Assembly: GCA_023459355.1 (NCBI GenBank)
Contig: JAEWUM010000050.1
Span: forward strand, 1 to 17,987
Length of the DNA stretch: 17,987 nucleotides
Direction of reading: 5' to 3'
Source of the DNA: Bacteroidota bacterium
GTDB lineage: Bacteria > Bacteroidota > Bacteroidia > Bacteroidales > Paludibacteraceae
The position numbers and the translations under genes were made by a program. This document shows, in pieces, positions 13,269 to 17,987 of this stretch. The notes under the pieces are model-generated. The model was not told the DNA's origin, searched no databases, and saw nothing but the letters and a program-made list of their open reading frames with translations. The stretch's first letter is position 1. Each line of letters begins with the position of its first letter.

Positions 13269-14376
13269 ATGATTACACAAGACCAACTTAAAGAAGTGTT
13301 GGAGCGCGAGGACGCGCTGAGGAGGTATCTTTGACGTCGATACCAAGATAATACAAATTGAAGAAGAAGAGTTGCGCACGCACGCTCCCGGTTTTTGGGA
13401 TGATGCCAAAACGGCTGAAGTGCAGATGCGCAAGGTGAAAGAGCTAAAAAACTGGGTGGAAGGCTACCGCGAGGTGAAAGCTGCTGCAGATGAATTGCAG
13501 CTTGCGTATGATTTTTTCCGCGAAGAGGCCGTGACGGAAGAAGAGGTCGATCAGGCCTACGCGCATGCTATCGCTCTGATTGAAGCGCTGGAAATGAAAA
13601 ATATGCTTTCGAAGGAGGAAGATAAGTTTGGCGCGGTAATCAAGATAGTAGCTGGTGCCGGAGGTACCGAGGCGCAGGACTGGGCTGAAATGCTTTTCCG
13701 CATGTACCAGCGATGGGCTGAAAGGCAAGGCTACAAACTCGAAGTAACCAATTATCAGGATGGCGATGAAGCCGGAATTAAAACGGTTACCATGCAGATT
13801 GAAGGCGAAATGGCCTATGGCTACCTGAAATCGGAGAATGGTGTCCATCGTTTGGTGCGTGTGTCGCCCTTTAACGCACAGGGTAAACGCATGACATCCT
13901 TTACTTCGGTTTTCGTGGTTCCCCTGGTGGACGATACGATTGACATCGAAATCAACCCGGGTAACCTGAGTTGGGATACTTTCCGGTCGGGAGGAGCCGG
14001 CGGACAAAACGTGAACAAAGTGGAAACCGGAGTGCGATTGCATTATAAGTTTACAAACCCTGTTACCGGAGAGCCGGATGAAATCATCATTGAGAATACG
14101 GAAAGTCGATCGCAGTTTGGGAATAAGGATAATGCCATGCGCTTACTGAAATCGCAGTTGTATGAACTGGAACTCGAAAAACGACGTGCTGCTGTTGCCA
14201 AAGTAGAGGCAGGTAAGCGCAAAATCGAGTGGGGTTCGCAAATCCGCAGTTATGTGTTTGACGACCGCCGGGTGAAAGACCACCGTACCAACTACCAGAC
14301 TTCAAACGTGAATGCCGTGATGGATGGAGATATAGATGCGTTTATCAAAGCTTACCTCATGGAATTCGAGGGTTAA
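13269..14376 (+). CDS. prfB: Peptide chain release factor 2, expressed by +1 programmed frameshift
   Basis: RF2 recognises UAA and UGA and triggers peptide release. The gene is in two frames. ATG at 13269 opens 21 codons, MITQDQLKEVLEREDALRRYL, ending at an in-frame TGA (13332-13334). A +1 shift resumes reading at GAC 13333 and yields 347 further residues, 368 in all, close to the usual 365. The downstream protein has the RF2 anticodon-recognition tripeptide SPF (13864-13872) and the catalytic GGQ (13999-14007). The shift is autoregulatory in known cases: low RF2 lets the ribosome pause at UGA and slip. The gene converges with the pseudouridine synthase gene and overlaps it by 4 bp (14373-14376). 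An ATG at 13264 begins a two-codon frame whose TGA overlaps the prfB ATG; this is probably incidental. The apparent TTG-started frame from 13372 is only the downstream part of this gene. Confidence 0.96.
13320..13335 (+). promoter_or_regulatory. prfB +1 programmed frameshift signal
   Basis: The element reads AGGAGGTATCTTTGAC. AGGAGG (13320-13325) is an internal Shine-Dalgarno-like sequence, TAT is the 3-base spacer, CTT TGA C is the slip site with a weak stop context. Spacing and slip site are the same as in the E. coli prfB signal. Rephasing moves the P-site tRNA from CUU to UUU and the next codon becomes GAC. Confidence 0.97.
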
Positions 14377-15284
14377 TTTTTTACGCTGAATACTTTGGTG
14401 AATGCTTTGGGTGCAGGTACCTCGAAACTTAGTTGTTCCTTCGTGAAGGGATGGTAAAAGGCGAGGATGCTCGCGTGCAAGCAGATTCGTCCGAGCGGAC
14501 TGCCCAATGAGCCGTATTTCTTATCGCCGGATACCGGGTGCCCGATGCTTTGCAGGTGCACCCGGATCTGGTTTTTACGACCAGTTTCCAGTTCAAGTTC
14601 CAGCAGCGAAAAGTAATTGTTCGATTTCAGGCAACGGTAATGGGTGACCGCCTTTCTGCCCCCATCAGCTTCTTTCCCGGAATGTATCTTCAGAGACTTC
14701 TCATTTTCCGACAACCAGCTGGTGATGGTGTCTTTTTGTTTCTCCATCTTACCCTCAACTAAAGCGATGTAGGTCCTGCGGGTTACAATCTCGTGCCAGT
14801 TTTCCTGCAAAATGAGTTGGGCGTCTTTGTTTTTGGCAAAGACCAGCACACCGGAAGTCTCACGGTCTAAGCGATGTACTACATAAATGCGGTTCGACGG
14901 ACTGCCTTTCTTTACATGCGTTTTCAGGATGGAAAAGGCGGTAGTTTCATCTCCTTTTCCGGTACTTACTGTAAGAAGACCTTCTTTCTTTTCCACTACA
15001 ATAATGTCGTTATCCTCATACAACATCCGCAGTTTAGGATGAGTCAGTTCGATGTTGCCCCGTGAACTTTTCACTTCCACTGCATCGCCGGATTTCAGCG
15101 GGTGATTAAACAGGGTTGTGATTTTGCCGTTCACCATCACCTGCCGGTGAGCCAGCAACGATTTAACCGAATTGCGTTTCATGCCGCCCATTTTGGCCAA
15201 CAGGAAATCCATCAAAATGCTTTCAGCATTAACTTTTAAATTAGTTGATTTTGCAGGCGGGGTATAAGTCGTATTTTTTCTCAT
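14373..15284 (-). CDS. RluA-family 23S rRNA-type pseudouridine synthase
   Basis: A 303-residue RNA pseudouridine synthase, RluA/RluC/RluD branch, which isomerises uridine in structured RNA. An S4-like RNA-binding domain lies at about 18-75, including SVKSLLAHRQVMVNGK. The catalytic domain follows, with the family motif HRLDRETSGVLVFAK; its Asp is the catalytic nucleophile. Other conserved blocks are TYIALVEG, KAVTHYRCL, LELETGRKNQIRVHLQSIGHPVSGD and LHASILAF. Length fits RluC/RluD-type enzymes. The exact rRNA target cannot be told from sequence, so no gene symbol is given. The gene runs opposite to prfB with a 4-bp tail overlap and has its own promoter element, although the CNNM-type gene lies upstream on the same strand. 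Confidence 0.92.
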   Translation of the reverse strand: MRKNTTYTPPAKSTNLKVNAESILMDFLLAKMGGMKRNSVKSLLAHRQVMVNGKITTLFNHPLKSGDAVEVKSSRGNIELTHPKLRMLYEDNDIIVVEKKEGLLTVSTGKGDETTAFSILKTHVKKGSPSNRIYVVHRLDRETSGVLVFAKNKDAQLILQENWHEIVTRRTYIALVEGKMEKQKDTITSWLSENEKSLKIHSGKEADGGRKAVTHYRCLKSNNYFSLLELELETGRKNQIRVHLQSIGHPVSGDKKYGSLGSPLGRICLHASILAFYHPFTKEQLSFEVPAPKAFTKVFSVKN

Positions 15285-15306
15285 CCTTAATATTATAATG
15301 TAGTCG

Positions 15307-15314
15307 CAAAGTTA
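15307..15314 (-). promoter_or_regulatory. -7 promoter element of the pseudouridine synthase gene
   Basis: The minus strand reads TAACTTTG followed by C, a full TAnnTTTGC match, 22 bp before the ATG at 15284. It suggests independent transcription from the CNNM/CorC gene that ends at 15368. A -33 box is not evident. Confidence 0.5.
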
Positions 15315-15367
15315 ATGCTTTTCTGTGGTCTTTTGGAGTGTTCAGGTTAAGATTGGCTTCAAAGAGA

Positions 15368-16648
15368 TCATTCCGCATTGCGTGTAATCAAAATCTTGTC
15401 GATTCTTTGACCGTCTTTGTCAATGATTTCGAGTGTATAGCCTTCGAAATCAAGTTTATCACCAATTTCAGGCAATGATTTCATGGTGTGTATGAAATAG
15501 CCCGCAATTGTAACAAATTCACCTTCTATTTCATGATCCGGGTCAATGTCGAAATAATGAAGAAATTCCACGAATGGGAACTGACCGTCGGCAAACCAAC
15601 TGTTTTCATTCCGGGGAGTTATTTTGTATTCGTTTTGGTTGTTCTCCGTGACATCTCCTATAATCGCATCCACAACATCATCCATGGTTACAAACCCCTG
15701 CGTGGATCCATATTCATCAACAACTACTCCGTAGTGTATTCCTTCACTTTTGAATTTCTCCAGGAGTTTATAGGCAAAAGTGCCTTCGGAAAGATAAAGA
15801 GGTTGCCGGATGTAGTTCGACAAAGTGAATCCTTTCTCATCAACCGGATCAAAAAGATCTTTTAATAGTACAATGCCGATGATCTGATCCGGATCATTGT
15901 TCTTACAAACGGGATAAGCTGAGTGTTTTTCAGAATATATTTTCTGCCGGATTGTATCCCAGTCGTCTGTTTCGTTGAAAAATACCAGGTCGCTTTTATG
16001 GGTTATCAACGAGTTTACCCTTCTGTCTCCGAATTCAAACACCCTTTCCACAATGTCCTGTTCAATGTCCTGAATCTCTCCTCCTTCAGCGCTTTCGCGG
16101 ATGATGGATTTGATTTCTTCTTCGGAGACCCTGCTTTCGACCGTGTTCTTTATTCCAAACAACTTAATAAGCAGGTTGTTGGAGATGGTGAGCAGCCAGA
16201 CAAAAGGGGATGTGAGAAACGACAACAACTTCATCGGGCGGGCCAGAAACATCGAAATTGGTTCCGGAAATGACATGCCAAGTCGCTTAGGAAATAGTTC
16301 TCCTAAAACAATAGACAAATAAGTTGTACAGACAACAATTATCCCGACGGACAAATCATGTACATAGGTTTCACCGACACCCATATTGGTTAAAAACAAC
16401 TGTACATCATCGGCAAGTTGTTCGCCGCTGTAAACTCCGAGGAGAATCCCGATCAATGTTATTCCAATCTGAACAGTTGAAAGAAACCGGGTTGGGTTTT
16501 CTGAAAGTTCGAGTGCTGTTTTAGCTCCTTTCTTTCCTCTTTTTTTAGCCGTTTCTAACTTATATTTACGGGATGTGACGATTGACATCTCCGACATGGA
16601 AAATATTCCATTCAGCACAATCAGTGCTATGATAATCGCAATTTCCAA
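15368..16648 (-). CDS. CNNM / CorC-HlyC family membrane protein (DUF21, CBS pair, CorC domain)
   Basis: A 426-residue protein with the standard three-part layout. An N-terminal DUF21/CNNM membrane domain (about 1-190, three or four hydrophobic segments, starting MEIAIIIALIVLNGIFSMSEMSIV) is followed by a CBS pair: DRRVNSLITHKSDLVFF through IGIVLLKDLFD, then LSNYIRQPLYL through YGSTQGFVTMDDVVDAIIGD. A C-terminal CorC_HlyC domain (about 345-426) includes WFADGQFPFVEFLHYFDID and IAGYFIHTMKSLPEIGD. Family members are linked to Mg2+/Co2+ export or resistance; many are still annotated as hemolysin-like, but a haemolytic role is not supported. The CBS pair probably binds an adenine nucleotide. The gene is monocistronic or followed by the pseudouridine synthase gene and divergent from the nitroreductase. 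Confidence 0.92.
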   Translation of the reverse strand: MEIAIIIALIVLNGIFSMSEMSIVTSRKYKLETAKKRGKKGAKTALELSENPTRFLSTVQIGITLIGILLGVYSGEQLADDVQLFLTNMGVGETYVHDLSVGIIVVCTTYLSIVLGELFPKRLGMSFPEPISMFLARPMKLLSFLTSPFVWLLTISNNLLIKLFGIKNTVESRVSEEEIKSIIRESAEGGEIQDIEQDIVERVFEFGDRRVNSLITHKSDLVFFNETDDWDTIRQKIYSEKHSAYPVCKNNDPDQIIGIVLLKDLFDPVDEKGFTLSNYIRQPLYLSEGTFAYKLLEKFKSEGIHYGVVVDEYGSTQGFVTMDDVVDAIIGDVTENNQNEYKITPRNENSWFADGQFPFVEFLHYFDIDPDHEIEGEFVTIAGYFIHTMKSLPEIGDKLDFEGYTLEIIDKDGQRIDKILITRNAE

Positions 16649-16670
16649 ATTTTCAGCAAATTAATAGACG

Positions 16671-16678
16671 CAAAATTA
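16671..16678 (-). promoter_or_regulatory. -7 promoter element of the CNNM/CorC gene
   Basis: The minus strand reads TAATTTTG followed by C, matching TAnnTTTGC, 22 bp upstream of the ATG at 16648. The opposing gene has the same nine-base sequence at 16777. No clear -33 box is seen. Confidence 0.55.
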
Positions 16679-16776
16679 CAATAAATTTGAGATATTTTAT
16701 ACATGGAACTGCTACTACTCCTGATTTTTATAATGATTCTCCGTTTTTTTATACTTCCGGAGGTTCAGAACTGTTG

Positions 16777-16784
16777 TAATTTTG
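16777..16784 (+). promoter_or_regulatory. -7 promoter element of the nitroreductase gene
   Basis: TAATTTTG followed by C matches TAnnTTTGC and lies 29 bp before the ATG at 16814. It is identical to the element driving the divergent CNNM/CorC gene. The A-rich leader has no Shine-Dalgarno sequence. Confidence 0.55.
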
Positions 16785-16813
16785 CATCAGAATAAATTTT
16801 AAAGATAAAATAT

Positions 16814-17437
16814 ATGATAGAAAGTTTAAAATGGCGCTATGCCACCAAGAAATTCGATAAAAACAAGCAGTTATCTGCCGAAAACATTCAATTGCTGAAA
16901 GAAACTGTACGGCTTACGGCTTCTTCTTATGGCTTACAACCTTATAAAGTGCTTGAAGTAAAGAGTCCTGAAATCAGGGAAAAGTTAAAAGCTGTATCGT
17001 TCGGACAGCCGCAAATAACAGATGCATCAACATTGTTTGTCTTTTGTGCCAATGATGATTTGACTGACGCACACATCGATTCATATCTGGAACTCTCTGC
17101 TAAAACACAAAAGGTTGATGTTGAAGTATTCAAAGGTTATGGTGATTTCATGAAGGGGGTGTTCGGTAGCCGTACTACGGCCGACAAACACGAGTGGGCA
17201 GCCCGTCAGGCCTATATCGCGCTCGGGAATCTGCTTACCACAGCCGCATCCATGCAGATTGATGTATGTCCGATGGAGGGCTTCGATGCTCAACAATACA
17301 ATGAGATACTCGGATTGAAAGGCAGCGGATATTCAACAGTAGTTATTGCTGCTATCGGATACCGCTCTGCTGATGATGAAGCGCAAAACAAAGCCAAAGT
17401 GAGAAGGCCCCTGGGCGAGTTGTTTGAAACCAGATAA
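16814..17437 (+). CDS. NAD(P)H-dependent oxidoreductase, nitroreductase family
   Basis: A 207-residue FMN-dependent oxidoreductase of the nitroreductase family, closest in look to NfsB-type proteins. Seen are RYATKKFDKNKQLS (8-21) for FMN phosphate binding, TASSYGLQPYKVLEV, EWAARQAYIALGNLLTTAASM, and DVCPMEGFDAQQYNEILGL. The C terminus KAKVRRPLGELFETR is typical for the group. Such enzymes form homodimers and reduce quinones, nitroaromatics or related acceptors with NAD(P)H in the cytosol; the physiological substrate is usually unknown. The gene stands alone with its own promoter and a strong terminator about 36 bp after the stop. Confidence 0.9.
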   Translation: MIESLKWRYATKKFDKNKQLSAENIQLLKETVRLTASSYGLQPYKVLEVKSPEIREKLKAVSFGQPQITDASTLFVFCANDDLTDAHIDSYLELSAKTQKVDVEVFKGYGDFMKGVFGSRTTADKHEWAARQAYIALGNLLTTAASMQIDVCPMEGFDAQQYNEILGLKGSGYSTVVIAAIGYRSADDEAQNKAKVRRPLGELFETR

Positions 17438-17473
17438 TTTACAGTGTTTTCAGCTGTTTTTGTATTTATCATG

Positions 17474-17510
17474 AATCCCGATGCCGGCAAGGAGCATCGG
17501 GATTTCTTTT
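17474..17510 (+). terminator. Rho-independent terminator of the nitroreductase gene
   Basis: A perfect 11-bp stem (AATCCCGATGC at 17474-17484 with GCATCGGGATT at 17494-17504) and a 9-base loop are followed by TCTTTT. On the minus strand no T-run follows, so it mainly serves the plus-strand gene. Confidence 0.85.
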
Positions 17511-17559
17511 GTCAATCAAAGTGAATTTTGCTGTTCTTCGTGCCATTTGTTCTGTTTGC

Positions 17560-17987
17560 TCATAATCGCGATGCTTTTTGAGGAGTATTGGCAAGCGTAG
17601 CAACCAGATAATCCCAGAATCTCTGAACACTCTCAATGTGCACTTTTTCATCCGGAGAGTGGGGGTAGCGAATGGTCGGACCAAACGAAATCATGTCCAT
17701 TGCCGGGTAATTGATACCCAGGATTCCGCATTCCAATCCTGCATGAATAATCATGACTTTCGGTGTTTTGCCGTATTTGTCTTCATACACTTTAGTCATT
17801 TCTTTCAGGATAGGCGATTGCAGGTTGGGTTTCCATCCAGGGTAATCGCCACCCAGTTCTACACGGGCGCCTGCCAGCGCGAATGTGCTGACCACCATAG
17901 AGGCCAGTTCCTGTTTCCTGGATTCAACGGAGCTTCGAATCAAACATTTACAGTCAATTCTCTTTCCATCAGATTTTACAATGGCTA
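17560..17987 (-). CDS. pepD: PepD-like aminoacyl-histidine dipeptidase, C-terminal part (5' end outside window)
   Basis: The frame is open to the right window edge, so only about 141 C-terminal residues are present; an internal TTG at 17943 is not a true start. The part matches the C-terminal end of the M20-type dipeptidase PepD (cytosol non-specific dipeptidase / peptidase D): RSSVESRKQEL, LGGDYPGWKPN, the HAGLECGILG motif with residues of the metal and substrate site, and DMISFGPTIRYPHSPDEKVHIESVQRFWDYL. The full enzyme is about 480 residues and cleaves Xaa-His and other dipeptides in the cytosol using zinc. Nothing in the visible part looks damaged. It converges with the nitroreductase gene; its own terminator is not obvious. 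Confidence 0.93.
   Translation of the reverse strand, partial: AIVKSDGKRIDCKCLIRSSVESRKQELASMVVSTFALAGARVELGGDYPGWKPNLQSPILKEMTKVYEDKYGKTPKVMIIHAGLECGILGINYPAMDMISFGPTIRYPHSPDEKVHIESVQRFWDYLVATLANTPQKASRL

Noticed and set aside
13444..14043. 199-codon antisense frame within prfB
   Set aside because: It mirrors a highly conserved coding sequence and its composition is that of a shadow frame.
13372..14376. A complete open frame from TTG at 13372 as an independent, N-terminally short release factor gene
   Set aside because: It is the downstream frame of prfB; the 21-codon leader, AGGAGG and CTTTGAC slip site place the true start at 13269.

Overview
The window looks like chromosomal DNA of a member of Bacteroidota, most likely order Bacteroidales. 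The evidence is the housekeeping proteins (RF2, RpoN, a PepD-type dipeptidase, a CNNM/CorC-type protein), repeated TAnnTTTG(C) -7 promoter elements with A/T-rich leaders lacking clear Shine-Dalgarno sites, and an ornithine aminotransferase / CtlX / DDAH-like cluster that I associate with this group. No rRNA, tRNA, CRISPR array, integrase or recognisable insertion sequence is visible. No gene-free stretch exceeds 300 bases; the largest gaps are 155-195 bp.

Layout. (1) 166-3435, minus strand: a three-gene operon, DDAH-like hydrolase -> CtlX -> ornithine aminotransferase. It could take arginine through citrulline and ornithine to glutamate semialdehyde without carbamoyl phosphate. A 175-bp array of 25 degenerate heptanucleotides separates ctlX from rocD and supplies the ctlX stop codon. 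(2) 3631-6187: a CYTH-domain protein (+), an alternative-oxidase-like di-iron protein (-) that overlaps it tail to tail, and a secreted two-lobe aspartyl protease with a PDZ domain (-). (3) 6300-10959, plus strand: an AlgI-like MBOAT O-acyltransferase, an SGNH-like partner, and a 5'-nucleotidase split into separate C-terminal and N-terminal genes. The two halves flank a small element with terminal inverted repeats. (4) 11059-14376, plus strand: rpoN, a PAP2-like membrane protein, three structurally conserved palindromes, and prfB with a classical +1 programmed frameshift. (5) 14373-16648, minus strand: an RluA-type pseudouridine synthase and a CNNM/CorC-type transporter or regulator. (6) 16814-17987: a nitroreductase (+) with a terminator, and the C-terminal part of a PepD-like dipeptidase (-) cut by the window edge.

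Most of the window is ordinary core genome. I see no clear candidate for a wholly new system. The observations most worth checking are the paired guanidine-modifying enzymes, the AOX-like protein, the covarying palindromes before prfB, the MITE-like element inside the split nucleotidase, and the heptamer array that runs into ctlX.
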